Shown in pieces: positions 18,407 through 27,000 of a stretch of 64,000 nucleotides of DNA. This stretch comes from Microbulbifer hainanensis (GTDB lineage: Bacteria > Pseudomonadota > Gammaproteobacteria > Pseudomonadales > Cellvibrionaceae): NCBI RefSeq assembly GCF_014904735.1, contig NZ_JACZCR010000047.1, positions 1 to 64,000 on the forward strand, written 5' to 3'. The notes below the pieces were generated by a model. That model ran no database searches. It had not been told where the DNA came from and was given only the letters and a program-made list of their open reading frames with translations. Position numbers and translations under genes: made by a program. The stretch's first letter is position 1. Each line of letters opens with the position of its first letter.

Positions 18407-21037
18407 ATGCCGCAAGCCGCGACCGCCAGCAAGACCAGTACCCAGCACACCCCGATGATGCAGCAGTACTTAAAGATCAAGGCCCAGCACCCCCAGGAGC
18501 TGGTGTTCTACCGCATGGGCGACTTCTACGAGCTGTTCTACGACGACGCCAAGCGCGCTGCCGAGCTCCTGGACGTGACCCTGACTGCCCGCGGCAAATC
18601 CGGCGGAGAGCCGATCCCAATGGCGGGAATCCCTTACCACGCCGCCGAAGGCTACCTGGCGCGGCTGATCAAGCAGGGCGTGTCCGTGGCCATCTGCGAG
18701 CAGATCGGCGATCCAGCCACCAGCAAAGGGCCGGTAGAACGCAAGGTGATGCGCATCGTCACACCGGGTACCGTCACCGACGAGGCGCTGCTGAACGAGC
18801 GCCGCGACAACCTGCTGGCCGCTGCGGCCCCGCTGGGCGACCAGTTTGGCCTGGCCCTGCTAGACTTGGCCACCGGCCGCTTCGTGGTGCAGGAAATGGA
18901 ATCCGCCGAAGCGCTCGCGGAACAGGTGCAGCGCCACAGCCCAGCGGAGCTGCTGGTGCCGGAAGACCTGGCCCTGCCCGCGGACATCGAGCGCCGTGCA
19001 GGCCTGCGCCGCCGCGCGCCGTGGGAATTCGAGCTGGAAACGGCCCTGCGCCTGCTGAACCAGCAGTTCGGCACCCTCAATCTTGAGGCCTTCGGCTGCA
19101 GCCACATGCACGCTGCCGTCGTGGCCGCCGGCTGCCTGCTGCAGTACGCCCGCGACACACAGCGCACCGAACTTCCGCACATCCGCAGCCTGCAGACGGA
19201 GAGCAGCGACGACACCGTGGCACTGGATGGCGCCAGCCGCCGCAACCTGGAAATCGACCTGAACCTTTCCGGAGGCGACGACAACACCCTGCTGTCGGTC
19301 CTCGACAGCTGCAAGACCGCGATGGGCAGCCGCCTGCTGCGCCGCTGGCTGAACAACCCGCTGCGCCAGCTCACCGCACTGAACAACCGCCAGGACGCCA
19401 TTGCCGCGCTGATCGACGGCTATCAGTTCGAACCGCTGCGCGATGCGCTCAAGCCGGTTGGCGATATGGAGCGCATTCTCGGCCGCCTGGCCCTGCGCTC
19501 GGCGCGCCCGCGGGACCTGGCGCGGCTCGGCCAGTCGCTGGCACAGTTTCCGGAAATCCAGCGCGAGCTGGCCGAAACCGAATCCGTGCTGCTGAAAGAA
19601 CTGCTGCGGGAAATCGGCGAGTGGCCGGAAACTGTAGAACTCCTCGAGCGCGCGCTGGTGGAAAACCCGCCGGTGGTGATCCGCGAAGGCGGTGTTATTG
19701 CCACTGGCTACGACAGCGAGCTGGACGAGCTCCGCGCGATCAGCGAAAACGCCGGCGACTACCTGGTGCAGCTGGAAGTGCGCGAAAAAGAGCGTACCGG
19801 CATTCCCACCCTGAAGGTGGGCTACAACCGCGTGCACGGCTACTTTATCGAGATCAGCCGCGGCCAGAGCGACAAGGCGCCGGCGGACTATATCCGCCGC
19901 CAGACCCTGAAAAACGCCGAGCGCTTCATTACCCCGGAACTGAAAGAGTTCGAGGACAAGGCGCTATCCGCCAAGAGCCGCGCCCTGGCGCGGGAAAAGG
20001 CCCTGTACGAGGAGCTGATCACAAAACTCAATGAGTTCCTCGCGCAGCTACAGACTGCCGCGGCGGCGGTGTCCCAGCTGGACGTACTGGCGTGTCTCGC
20101 CGAGCGGGCCGACAACCTGCGCCTGTGCCGCCCGGAGCTCGGCACCGAGCCCGGCCTGCACATCGGCGCCGGCCGCCACCCGGTGGTGGAGCAGGTGCTG
20201 GACGAACCCTTCGTGGCCAACGATATCGAACTGCGCGACGACCGCCGCATGCTGGTGATCACCGGCCCGAACATGGGCGGTAAGTCCACTTATATGCGCC
20301 AGACCGCACTGATTGCCCTGCTCGCCCACTGCGGCAGCTATGTGCCGGCAGACTCCGCCAAAATCGGCCTGCTGGACCGTATCTTCACCCGTATCGGCAG
20401 CGCCGACGACCTGGCCGGAGGCCGCTCCACCTTTATGGTGGAAATGACCGAGACGGCGAATATCCTGCGCAACGCCAGCGAGCACAGCCTGGTGCTGATG
20501 GACGAGATCGGCCGCGGCACCAGCACCTACGACGGCCTGTCACTGGCCTGGGCCTGCGCGCACTACCTGGCGGACCAGGTACGTGCTTTCACGCTGTTCG
20601 CGACCCACTACTTCGAACTGACCGACCTGCCGAACCAGTGCCCGGAATCCGCCAATATCCACTTGAATGCCACTGAGCACGGCGACGACATCGTCTTCCT
20701 GCACCGCATCCAGGAGGGGCCAGCATCCAAGAGCTACGGACTGCAGGTGGCCAAACTGGCGGGAATCCCCGGCGACGTCCTGGTGGAGGCACGCCAGCGC
20801 TTGCACGCGCTCGAATCTGGCGACAGCGACAATTTCAGTGCGCAACCCGCCGTCGCCGCGGAGCCGCCACCGGCGTCCGCGCAGGCACCGGTGGCCACGG
20901 GCGAATCCCCTCGCCAGGTGGACCTTTTTGGGGCCCCCAGTCACCCTGCGGTCGACGCCCTTGAAGCACTAGATCCGGACGACCTGAGTCCGCGCCAGGC
21001 ACTGGAGCAGCTCTATGCCCTACGCAAGCTCCTGTGA
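18407..21037 (+). CDS. mutS: DNA mismatch repair protein MutS
   Basis: Recognises mismatches and small loops and recruits MutL. The 876 residues show the mismatch-wedge Phe-x-Glu in GDFYELF (F40-E42), the connector and lever domains, Walker [10 protein letters not shown] (about residue 620), Walker B with [16 protein letters not shown], and the [14 protein letters not shown] segment. The C-terminal dimerisation tail ends [18 protein letters not shown], as in gammaproteobacterial MutS. fdxA follows 151 bp downstream, a common pairing. In pseudomonads pncC-recA-recX follows fdxA, whereas here they lie about 4 kb away on the other strand, pointing to an inversion or insertion. Confidence 0.98.
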   Translation: MPQAATASKTSTQHTPMMQQYLKIKAQHPQELVFYRMGDFYELFYDDAKRAAELLDVTLTARGKSGGEPIPMAGIPYHAAEGYLARLIKQGVSVAICEQIGDPATSKGPVERKVMRIVTPGTVTDEALLNERRDNLLAAAAPLGDQFGLALLDLATGRFVVQEMESAEALAEQVQRHSPAELLVPEDLALPADIERRAGLRRRAPWEFELETALRLLNQQFGTLNLEAFGCSHMHAAVVAAGCLLQYARDTQRTELPHIRSLQTESSDDTVALDGASRRNLEIDLNLSGGDDNTLLSVLDSCKTAMGSRLLRRWLNNPLRQLTALNNRQDAIAALIDGYQFEPLRDALKPVGDMERILGRLALRSARPRDLARLGQSLAQFPEIQRELAETESVLLKELLREIGEWPETVELLERALVENPPVVIREGGVIATGYDSELDELRAISENAGDYLVQLEVREKERTGIPTLKVGYNRVHGYFIEISRGQSDKAPADYIRRQTLKNAERFITPELKEFEDKALSAKSRALAREKALYEELITKLNEFLAQLQTAAAAVSQLDVLACLAERADNLRLCRPELGTEPGLHIGAGRHPVVEQVLDEPFVANDIELRDDRRMLVITGPNMGGKSTYMRQTALIALLAHCGSYVPADSAKIGLLDRIFTRIGSADDLAGGRSTFMVEMTETANILRNASEHSLVLMDEIGRGTSTYDGLSLAWACAHYLADQVRAFTLFATHYFELTDLPNQCPESANIHLNATEHGDDIVFLHRIQEGPASKSYGLQVAKLAGIPGDVLVEARQRLHALESGDSDNFSAQPAVAAEPPPASAQAPVATGESPRQVDLFGAPSHPAVDALEALDPDDLSPRQALEQLYALRKLL

Positions 21038-21188
21038 CTCACTGCCACATCGACAGCGCGGGACTGGTGCCCCGCGTGCCCGGCAGTTATAAGAACCCAA
21101 CCAATTTGACTGAAAAGCCACTACAATTCGCGCCAGTAATTGCTAAAATCCGCTGCTTCACCGATCTGGGTACTTTCGAGGGACAAGC

Positions 21189-21512
21189 ATGACATTCGTA
21201 ATTGGGGAAAACTGCATCAAGTGCAAATACACCGACTGTGTGGAAGTTTGCCCGGTGGACTGCTTCTATGAAGGCCCCAACTTCCTCGTGATCCACCCGG
21301 ACGAATGCATCGACTGCGCCCTGTGCGAGCCGGAGTGCCCGGCGAACGCCATCTTTTCCGAAGACGAGGTCCCCGAGGACCAGCTGCAGTTCATCGAGCT
21401 CAACGCGGAACTGTCCGAAGTCTGGCCGAATATCACCGAGAAGAAAGATCCCCTGCCCGACGCGGCGGAGTGGGATGGTAAAAAAGGCAAACTGGATCAA
21501 CTGGAACGCTGA
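21189..21512 (+). CDS. fdxA: Seven-iron ferredoxin FdxA ([3Fe-4S][4Fe-4S])
   Basis: A 107-residue low-potential electron carrier. The N-terminal cluster region [18 protein letters not shown] (from residue 9) and the second motif [12 protein letters not shown] (about 40-51) supply the cysteines for a 3Fe and a 4Fe cluster. The rest is the family's C-terminal extension ending [10 protein letters not shown]. The length is standard. It is co-directional with mutS and followed by a strong terminator. Confidence 0.96.
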   Translation: MTFVIGENCIKCKYTDCVEVCPVDCFYEGPNFLVIHPDECIDCALCEPECPANAIFSEDEVPEDQLQFIELNAELSEVWPNITEKKDPLPDAAEWDGKKGKLDQLER

Positions 21513-21524
21513 ATTTACCCGCGC

Positions 21525-21550
21525 AAAAGCCGTCCCGACGGCTTTTTTTA
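21525..21550 (+). terminator. Rho-independent terminator of fdxA
   Basis: A perfect stem AAAAGCCGTC/GACGGCTTTT with a CC-centred loop, followed by seven T, begins 13 bases after the fdxA stop. Confidence 0.88.
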
Positions 21551-21605
21551 TTGCCGATCCGGGTATCCCCGCTATCGACCAAGTAGTATTAAGACAGTCC
21601 CTACC

Positions 21606-22268
21606 ATGAAAACGCTGCGTGTTCTCCTGCGACGCACCCTCGCGATCGCACTGCTGAGTATTCCCGCCGAAGTACTGGCCAACGACGACAAGAAGATCGC
21701 CCTGACCTTTGACGACGGGCCCCTGCCCGGCGCCACCGAAGCCCTGCTCGACGAATTGGATCGCCTGCAGATCAAGGCAACCTTTTTCCCGGTCGGCAGC
21801 GAAATGGAAAAGTTTCCCGAGCAGACCAAGGCGATCATTGACGCCGGCCACAGCGTCGGCAATCACACTTACTCCCACGCCAATCTGGCGGAGCTGGCAA
21901 CCCCCCAGGCGAAAAAGGAAATTGCCGGAGCGACGCGTATCCTGCGTGAACTGGGCTACGAGGATCCGCTGATGTTCCGCCCGCCCTTCGGGCTACTGCC
22001 ACAGCCGCTGGAGCGCGAACTGACTCGCGAGGGCACCCCGGTGGCACGCTGGGACCTGTTGCCGGAAGCGAAAACCGATATGGACGATCCGCAGGCCGTC
22101 GCCGACTATGTTGCGGACAACGCCTTCCCCGGCGCCATAGTGCTGCTGCATCCGATGTACGGCCAGCGCCGCCAAGTACTGGAGGCCCTGCCGCTGATCA
22201 GCGAACAGCTCCGCGACAGGGGCTACGAGTTTGCCACCCTGTCGGAAATGTTACTCGACGCCGATTGA
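21606..22268 (+). CDS. Exported polysaccharide deacetylase (NodB domain)
   Basis: A 220-residue protein with an N-terminal signal peptide (MKTLRVLLRRTLAIALLSIPAEVLA, cleavage near residue 25) followed by a carbohydrate-esterase 4 (NodB) fold. Visible motifs are motif 1 TFDDGP (about 36-41) with the catalytic base and metal Asp, motif 2 HTYSH (metal His pair), motif 3 FRPPFG and motif 5 ILLHPMYG-like (VLLHPMYG). CE4 enzymes remove N-acetyl groups from chitin, chitooligosaccharides, peptidoglycan or exopolysaccharide; the exact substrate is not readable. It is probably periplasmic. The ribosome site is weak. It stands alone between the fdxA terminator and the DUF1328 gene. Confidence 0.88.
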   Translation: MKTLRVLLRRTLAIALLSIPAEVLANDDKKIALTFDDGPLPGATEALLDELDRLQIKATFFPVGSEMEKFPEQTKAIIDAGHSVGNHTYSHANLAELATPQAKKEIAGATRILRELGYEDPLMFRPPFGLLPQPLERELTREGTPVARWDLLPEAKTDMDDPQAVADYVADNAFPGAIVLLHPMYGQRRQVLEALPLISEQLRDRGYEFATLSEMLLDAD

Positions 22269-22576
22269 ACCGGCGCCGCGACCGTTCAGCTCGCGGACTT
22301 CTCCCACAGCGTATCGCATCGACCGGATCCGCCTGGTCGGCGGCGCGATCTGTCCGGCATTCAACGCCGCATGAAAACGCCTCGACAAACTGCGCGCGTA
22401 TTTATCGCTATTTCCCCATCCTCCGAACCAACAGCTCGTCGCGAGACTTGCCTGGCCCAACCAGTGAACACGGACAGGACACATCCCTTGATCTAATTTT
22501 CACGCGATTAAAGTGGTGGTCGACGCAAGGTAACCCTATAAATTAGAACCATCGACTCACGGCACATCATGCCCCT

Positions 22577-22631
22577 ACCGGTGTGGTCGGCGGTGAGACG
22601 GTGAACTGAGAGCCGCCGCTAGCGGTTTTTT
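22577..22631 (+). promoter_or_regulatory. Terminator-like hairpin just before the DUF1328 gene (possible attenuator)
   Basis: Two nested complementary pairs, ACCG (22577-22580) with CGGT (22623-22626) and CGGCGG (22588-22593) with CCGCCG (22613-22618), are followed by six T ending only 11 bases before the AGGAG of the DUF1328 gene. The stretch 22269-22576 upstream shows no gene. It could terminate a short upstream transcript or attenuate DUF1328. The stem is interrupted, so strength is uncertain. Confidence 0.35.
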
Positions 22632-22654
22632 CCTGACACAACAGGAGTATTACC

Positions 22655-22822
22655 ATGTTGCGCTGGGCCATTATCTTCTTTGTGATCGCACTGATCGCGG
22701 CATTCTTCGGTTTCGGCGGCGTCGCTTCCGCAGCCTCAGGTGCGGCTAAAGTGCTCTTCTTCGTATTTATTGCACTGTTCGTGCTGGCACTTATTTTCGG
22801 CCGTCGCGGACCGCCCAAATAG
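22655..22822 (+). CDS. DUF1328 (YtjA-type) small membrane protein
   Basis: A 55-residue protein that is nearly all hydrophobic: [20 protein letters not shown], then a small-residue linker [12 protein letters not shown], then [17 protein letters not shown] and a basic RRGPPK tail. This is the DUF1328/YtjA two-helix hairpin family (usually 53-60 residues), whose members are small inner-membrane proteins often linked to envelope or osmotic stress; the molecular role is unknown. AGGAG lies 8 bases before the ATG, and a strong terminator follows. Confidence 0.9.
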   Translation: MLRWAIIFFVIALIAAFFGFGGVASAASGAAKVLFFVFIALFVLALIFGRRGPPK

Positions 22823-22837
22823 CTTCGCTCACGAATC

Positions 22838-22866
22838 AAAACCGGCGGCTCAGGCCGCCGGCTTTT
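22838..22866 (+). terminator. Terminator after the DUF1328 gene
   Basis: Perfect stem CCGGCGGC/GCCGCCGG with a TCAG loop, flanked by AAAA and TTTT, begins 16 bases after the DUF1328 stop. The short T run suggests moderate strength. Confidence 0.75.
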
Positions 22867-23101
22867 GCTGTCCCCCGCCCGCCTCTGAATCATCCTCCGC
22901 CTTACAGGCCGCACCGTTAAAACCTCCACGGTGTCCACTCTCTGCGCAACCTCTTCCAGCGACGGGAATGATCTTCCCGGTGATAGCCGCCAGCGAGTCA
23001 ATCAAAGGGAGATTTCCACGCCCAATTTGTAAAGCACACTTGACATAAGGTGCTGCCGCGCAGTCCAATCAGATGACAAGCTAACTTTACATGGAGGTAC
23101 T

Positions 23102-23494
23102 ATGTCCAGACGGCCCAGACGCCCACTTCACCGGTATTCCTTTCCTCTCATTACCGGCCTGTTTTCCCTGACAACACTCTGCGCCGGCCTGGCGTTGAGC
23201 ACGGTGCCCGAAGACTCGATGTGGCGCTTCCCGTTGCTACTGGGGCCAATCGTCCCGGCGGCTGGCCTGGTGATCATTGCAACCCGCTACCTGCTCGCAC
23301 GCGACGAACTGGAACAGCGGGTACAGATGATTGCCGCCACCGTGTCGCTGTTGATCACCGTGACTTTCACGCTTACCTACGGTTTGTTGGAATCCCGTGC
23401 GGGTTTTCCCAGCCTCAACGCCACATGGACCGCACTGCTGATTCTGGTGAGCTGGATCATGACCGGGAATATTGTGCGCAGGCGCTACAGGTAA
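23102..23494 (+). CDS. Four-helix membrane protein of unknown function, paired with an XRE regulator
   Basis: A 130-residue protein with a basic N terminus (MSRRPRRPLHRY) and about four hydrophobic segments: FPLITGLFSLTTLCAGLAL, PLLLGPIVPAAGLVIIAT, MIAATVSLLITVTFTLTYG and WTALLILVSWIMTGNIV. It ends in a basic RRRYR tail. GGAGG lies 5 bases before the ATG. The next gene, 9 bases downstream, is a 65-residue XRE-type regulator. Small membrane proteins cotranscribed with such compact HTH regulators are common, and the protein may act as a membrane sensor or be the regulated product. I do not recognise a specific named family. Confidence 0.8.
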   Translation: MSRRPRRPLHRYSFPLITGLFSLTTLCAGLALSTVPEDSMWRFPLLLGPIVPAAGLVIIATRYLLARDELEQRVQMIAATVSLLITVTFTLTYGLLESRAGFPSLNATWTALLILVSWIMTGNIVRRRYR

Positions 23495-23503
23495 CCCCGG
23501 GCG

Positions 23504-23701
23504 ATGAAGAACTGCCTGAAAGCTTTGCGCGCCGAACGGCGCTGGACGCAGCAGCAACTGGCCGACGCGCTGGGGGTCAGCCGGCAGACCGTAAATGCGA
23601 TTGAAAAAGGGAAGTTCGATCCGAGTCTGCCGGTGGCATTTCGCCTCGCCGCGCTGTTTGCCTGCCGGATTGAGGATATCTTCTCGCCAAATTCAGGATA
23701 A
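23504..23701 (+). CDS. XRE-family helix-turn-helix regulator (YozG/compact type)
   Basis: A 65-residue protein consisting of essentially one Cro/CI helix-turn-helix: LKALRAERRWTQQQLADALGVSRQTVNAIEKGKFDPSLPVAFRLAALFACRIEDIF. The QQQLADALGVSRQTVNAIEKGK stretch is the DNA-binding motif, and the C-terminal CRIEDIFSP segment is typical of the compact family. It begins 9 bases after the four-helix membrane protein gene, so the two are probably translated from one mRNA. The ribosome site is poor, which also favours coupling. It probably regulates its own operon; the target is unproven. Confidence 0.9.
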   Translation: MKNCLKALRAERRWTQQQLADALGVSRQTVNAIEKGKFDPSLPVAFRLAALFACRIEDIFSPNSG

Positions 23702-23748
23702 AGGAGCCCGCACCAACGGCACTGGTGCAGGAACTGCGACTGCAGAAC

Positions 23749-24270
23749 CTAGTTCTCCAGCCCCAGTACATCCGCAAAGTTGTTGAATCCGGTCACCATT
23801 TCCATGACCCCCAGCGCCTCGACGATTTCGTCATCACTCGCACCGACCTGGTGGGCCTTGGCAATCAGGTGCTCGCCGTGGTCGAAGGGCGCCAGGTTGG
23901 CGTGGCGCGCGAGGTCAAACAGAGCGTGCTCCTTGGGGGGATAGTGCACGTGCTTGGGGTCGGTGCGAATATGCAGCACTTCCTTCGGATCCACGCCCAG
24001 CTCCTGCAACATGGCGCTGTGGTGGTAGATACCATAGTCGCAGTTGTTATCAGCTGAAACCACCAGGGCGATGCCCTCCTTGAGCTGTGCCGACAGGCAC
24101 CCGTGCAGCATCAACGTTTTGAATTTTTCCCAGTTGGCTTGCAGCAAGGCTGGGTGCTGGGCAAAGGCGCGGAACAGATTGGGCACACTCCCCAATTCAC
24201 TTTCCATCTCTTCAAAGACTTTCTGCACCCGCTCGTCCGCGGGTCCCTCCACCAGGGGTATACGACTCAT
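23749..24270 (-). CDS. AhpD-like / carboxymuconolactone decarboxylase-family protein
   Basis: A 173-residue peroxidase-related protein: SELGSVPNLFRAFAQHPALLQANWEKFKTLML, then the active-site region ADNNCDYGIYHHSAML, then GASDDEIVEALGVMEMVTGFNNFADVLGL. AhpD-type proteins use a CxxC-x3-H motif; here the site reads C-D-Y-G followed by IYHH, so the second Cys is replaced by Gly while the first Cys and the His remain. It may therefore lack disulfide-reductase chemistry or work as a one-Cys enzyme. It is transcribed away from dinB and shares its short upstream region with it (103 bp). Confidence 0.85.
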   Translation of the reverse strand: MSRIPLVEGPADERVQKVFEEMESELGSVPNLFRAFAQHPALLQANWEKFKTLMLHGCLSAQLKEGIALVVSADNNCDYGIYHHSAMLQELGVDPKEVLHIRTDPKHVHYPPKEHALFDLARHANLAPFDHGEHLIAKAHQVGASDDEIVEALGVMEMVTGFNNFADVLGLEN

Positions 24271-24356
24271 AGTTCACCTGCCCGAGCTGCCTGCAGCTCT
24301 CTGTTCACCTACCCGATTCCATTGCTTCCAAATTCGCTTTTCGCGCTGACCACATA

Positions 24357-24372
24357 CTGTATATAATCCCAG
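24357..24372 (+). promoter_or_regulatory. LexA operator and -10 element at the dinB start
   Basis: CTGT-N8-CCAG ends one base before the dinB ATG. A perfect TATAAT (24362-24367) lies inside the operator, which places the transcription start at or within a base or two of the ATG (24374). No ribosome-binding site fits upstream of the start codon. The -35 region is weak. Confidence 0.75.
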
Positions 24373-24373
24373 C

Positions 24374-25456
24374 ATGCGAAAGATCATCCACTGCGACTGC
24401 GACTGCTTTTACGCTTCAGTCGAAATGCGCGACGACCCGAACCTCCGCGGCCGTCCTCTCGCAGTGGGCGGCGCCAGTGACCGGCGCGGTGTCATTTCCA
24501 CCTGTAATTACGAGGCGCGCAGCTATGGCGTGCGTTCCGCCATGCCCAGCGCCCAGGCAAAAAAACTTTGCCCTGACCTGATTGTAGTACCGGGCAACAT
24601 GAAAAAATATCGAGAGATCAGCGGCCAAATCCGGGATATTTTCCTGGATTATAGCGACGCTATAGAACCGCTATCCCTCGATGAAGCCTTTCTGGATGTC
24701 ACTGGCAGCGGCCACTGCCAAGGCAGTGCCACGCTGATCGCCGAGGAGATCCGCCGGCGGGTACGCGAAGAGCTGGGTATCACCATCTCCGCCGGGGTAG
24801 CACCGAACAAGTTTCTCGCCAAGATCGCCAGCGACTGGCGCAAACCCGACGGGCTGACGGTGATCGTGCCAGACGCAGTCGACCAGTTCGTCCTGCGGCT
24901 GCCGGTCAACAAGATTCACGGCGTCGGTCGCGTAACGGCGGAAAAGATGCTGCGCCGCGGCATCCGCACCTGTGCCGATCTGCGCGGCTATTCGCAGGTC
25001 GAGCTGACCCGGGACTTCGGCAAATTTGGCCAGCGCCTCTATGAACTGTGCCGGGGTATCGACGAACGCCCAGTCAGTGGTGACGGTGCGCGCAAGAGCG
25101 TCAGTGTCGAGCATACATTCAGCGAGGACCTGCCGACCCTGGAAGACTGGCAGGAGCAGCTCACAGGACTCTACATGCGCCTGCTGGAACGGCTCGACAA
25201 CCTGGACGAGCGCTATCAGATTAGTGGCGCGTCGGTAAAAGTGAAGTACGGCGACTTTTCCACCGCCACCCAGGAGCGCGCCAGTCACGCTGCGCGAATC
25301 TCCGAGTTTAAACACCTGCTACAACAGAGTTGGGACAGGCGTCCGGAGCCCATCCGCCTGCTCGGCGTGGGAGTAAAACTCAAGGATTTACGTGCCGAAT
25401 TTGGACCCGAGCAACTCCCCCTACCCCTGCCAGCGGTAAACAGCCTGTCCGCTTGA
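24374..25456 (+). CDS. dinB: DNA polymerase IV (DinB, Y family)
   Basis: Error-prone translesion polymerase. The 360 residues start MRKIIHCDCDCFYASVEMRDDP, giving the catalytic Asp and the steric-gate Phe, with LSLDEAFLDVT (the second catalytic DE pair, about residues 100-110). The little-finger domain starts near GDGARKSVSVEHTF. It ends LPLPLPAVNSLSA; a recognisable beta-clamp peptide is not obvious beyond the QLPLPLP-like segment (EQLPLPLP), which fits the Pol IV clamp-binding motif. The start codon is the conserved family start and appears leaderless behind a LexA box, so expression should be SOS-inducible. Confidence 0.97.
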   Translation: MRKIIHCDCDCFYASVEMRDDPNLRGRPLAVGGASDRRGVISTCNYEARSYGVRSAMPSAQAKKLCPDLIVVPGNMKKYREISGQIRDIFLDYSDAIEPLSLDEAFLDVTGSGHCQGSATLIAEEIRRRVREELGITISAGVAPNKFLAKIASDWRKPDGLTVIVPDAVDQFVLRLPVNKIHGVGRVTAEKMLRRGIRTCADLRGYSQVELTRDFGKFGQRLYELCRGIDERPVSGDGARKSVSVEHTFSEDLPTLEDWQEQLTGLYMRLLERLDNLDERYQISGASVKVKYGDFSTATQERASHAARISEFKHLLQQSWDRRPEPIRLLGVGVKLKDLRAEFGPEQLPLPLPAVNSLSA

Positions 25457-25603
25457 TTCGGGCCCTGCACGCAAATCCGGCCGGGTAACGGCTACCGCCT
25501 GGCACGTACCAGTCAGTAAATTTGGCGCCGCCAGACACTCACTACAGACAGGACTGCAAAGCCGCGAACTATACTCCCCAGACTACCGGCAAGGTGCGGG
25601 CCG

Positions 25604-25885
25604 ATGAAAAAAGTACTCCCCAGCGCCGCTGTAAGTTGGTTCCTGAATTACGCCAGGAAGCTGGAACATCCGCAGCTGTTCAAGTGGATTTGCGCCATAT
25701 TTCTGGTGAATCTGTTTATCCCCGACCCGGTACCACTTGTAGACGAACTGCTGCTGGGAATGGTTGCCCTTTATCTGGCCCGCCAGAAGAAAGCGCCAGA
25801 CCAGTCCGGTGAAAAAACAGTAGGTAGTGGCAGAGGTGAGCGGGTCAAGGAAGAGCCGCAGACCGGGGAACGCCATAAATTCTGA
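25604..25885 (+). CDS. DUF6116-like small membrane protein
   Basis: A 93-residue protein: a basic or amphipathic start, then LFKWICAIFLVNLFIPDPVPLVDELLLGMVALYLARQKK, which forms one hydrophobic helix, a proline-rich turn and a second helix. A charged, probably disordered tail (SGEKTVGSGRGERVKEEPQTGERHKF) follows. The helix-IPD-P-VDE-LLG pattern resembles DUF6116 proteins of gammaproteobacteria. The function is unknown. AAGGTG lies about 9 bases before the ATG. It is a single gene between dinB and the sigma-like gene. Confidence 0.7.
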   Translation: MKKVLPSAAVSWFLNYARKLEHPQLFKWICAIFLVNLFIPDPVPLVDELLLGMVALYLARQKKAPDQSGEKTVGSGRGERVKEEPQTGERHKF

Positions 25886-25980
25886 CCTGCGTCAGAAGGG
25901 CCGCCAGCCAGCGAAACGCTTCGATGGCGTTATCGCTGCCAATCGTTCAAAAAGGTGTACAGCGCATGGAGGCGCGATAA

Positions 25981-26514
25981 ATGTCCTGGAAAGACTTTCA
26001 GCACCTGAGTGACGAGGCCCTGCTCGATTACTACCACTCCACGCGCAATATCAAGGCGTTCCGCCAGCTTTACGCCCGCCATAAAGACTGCCTTTATCGC
26101 TACTGCACGCAAATGAATTTTGCGGGCGCAGCGAGCGTGCTGGAGGAACTCTGGAGGGGGCTGCTCGAGCGCCCACCACAGCTCTGCGGCCGCCTGCTGC
26201 GCAGCTGGTTATTTATTCGCGTCAACAAACTGTTGCGCAACTATGCCGGCGCAGATCCGGATGCCAAACAGAATTCTCTCCTCCCTGACAGCCAACTCCT
26301 GCAGGGCATTCAGCAACTTTCCCGGACTGAGCGCAATATTCTGCTGCTCCACCTGGAATGCGAGTTGCCGCTCGCCACAGTTGCCGATATCGAAAAAATT
26401 TCCCTTAAATCCTGCCGCGAACACTATCGCAGCGGCAAGGATAAACTGGACGAATTTTTACACGGTTCCAAAAGGAAACCTTGGCGTATCGAAGAGGTAG
26501 AGGTAACTGTATGA
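25981..26514 (+). CDS. Divergent ECF-type sigma-70 factor-like protein
   Basis: The 177 residues match the ECF layout only loosely. Residues 9-40 (DEALLDYYHSTRNIKAFRQLYARHKDCLYRY) resemble sigma region 2.1-2.2, and residues about 114-160 (LSRTERNILLLHLECELPLATVADIEKISLKSCREHYRSGKDKLDEFL) resemble region 4 with its helix-turn-helix. The region 2.3-2.4 segment that melts the -10 element is short and degenerate. GGAGG lies 10 bases before the ATG. The stop overlaps the next gene by 4 bases (ATGA), as in sigma/anti-sigma operons. It could be a genuine divergent ECF factor or a sigma-like regulator that no longer directs initiation. Confidence 0.7.
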   Translation: MSWKDFQHLSDEALLDYYHSTRNIKAFRQLYARHKDCLYRYCTQMNFAGAASVLEELWRGLLERPPQLCGRLLRSWLFIRVNKLLRNYAGADPDAKQNSLLPDSQLLQGIQQLSRTERNILLLHLECELPLATVADIEKISLKSCREHYRSGKDKLDEFLHGSKRKPWRIEEVEVTV

Positions 26515-26960
26515 GCGTATGGGAGCATCAATACCGGGACGCAGTAGCAGAAATCACTTCCCCGGGAACTCTCGATGAAAAAATCCTGCTGCAGGCCCGC
26601 CAGTTCAAGCCGGTCAAGCAGGAAAACCGCTGGCTGTCCAAAGCGGCTGGCAGTTGTGCAGCTGTGGCAGTCATCGTGCTGCTGGTCCATCCGGCGCAAT
26701 ATCTTGGCGCCCTGACACCGAAACAGCGCGGCGCACAGAGTAACGAAAGCAGTTCGCTGACAAACTGGCAGCTACAGAAACCCTTACCGGCAACCGGTAC
26801 AGATCCCTGGTTCGAACTCCGCAGCGAAGTACAGGCGGGAAATTATATGCGCCTCTGCCAGCAGTGGCGCCACGAACAACGTGGCATCACCGCGGATAAG
26901 CTGCCCCGCGACCTCGCCAACAAAGCGCGTAAACACTGCCGCTTACTGCCCACGCATTAA
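26511..26960 (+). CDS. Single-pass membrane protein, probable anti-sigma-like partner
   Basis: A 149-residue protein whose ATG overlaps the stop of the sigma-like gene (ATGA). About 45 N-terminal cytoplasmic residues (MSVWEHQYRDAVAEI...) precede one hydrophobic segment, AAGSCAAVAVIVLLVHPAQYL. A roughly 85-residue outer region follows with two cysteines (LCQQWRHEQ and KHCRLL). The size, topology and gene order match anti-sigma factors, but no zinc-binding HxxxCxxC motif is present. It is not a family I can name. The start at 26511 is preferred over an upstream in-frame codon because of the coupled overlap. Confidence 0.65.
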   Translation: MSVWEHQYRDAVAEITSPGTLDEKILLQARQFKPVKQENRWLSKAAGSCAAVAVIVLLVHPAQYLGALTPKQRGAQSNESSSLTNWQLQKPLPATGTDPWFELRSEVQAGNYMRLCQQWRHEQRGITADKLPRDLANKARKHCRLLPTH

Positions 26961-27000
26961 CCACCCGTGGCGGGGCGGCACTCTGCTGCGCCGCTACCGC

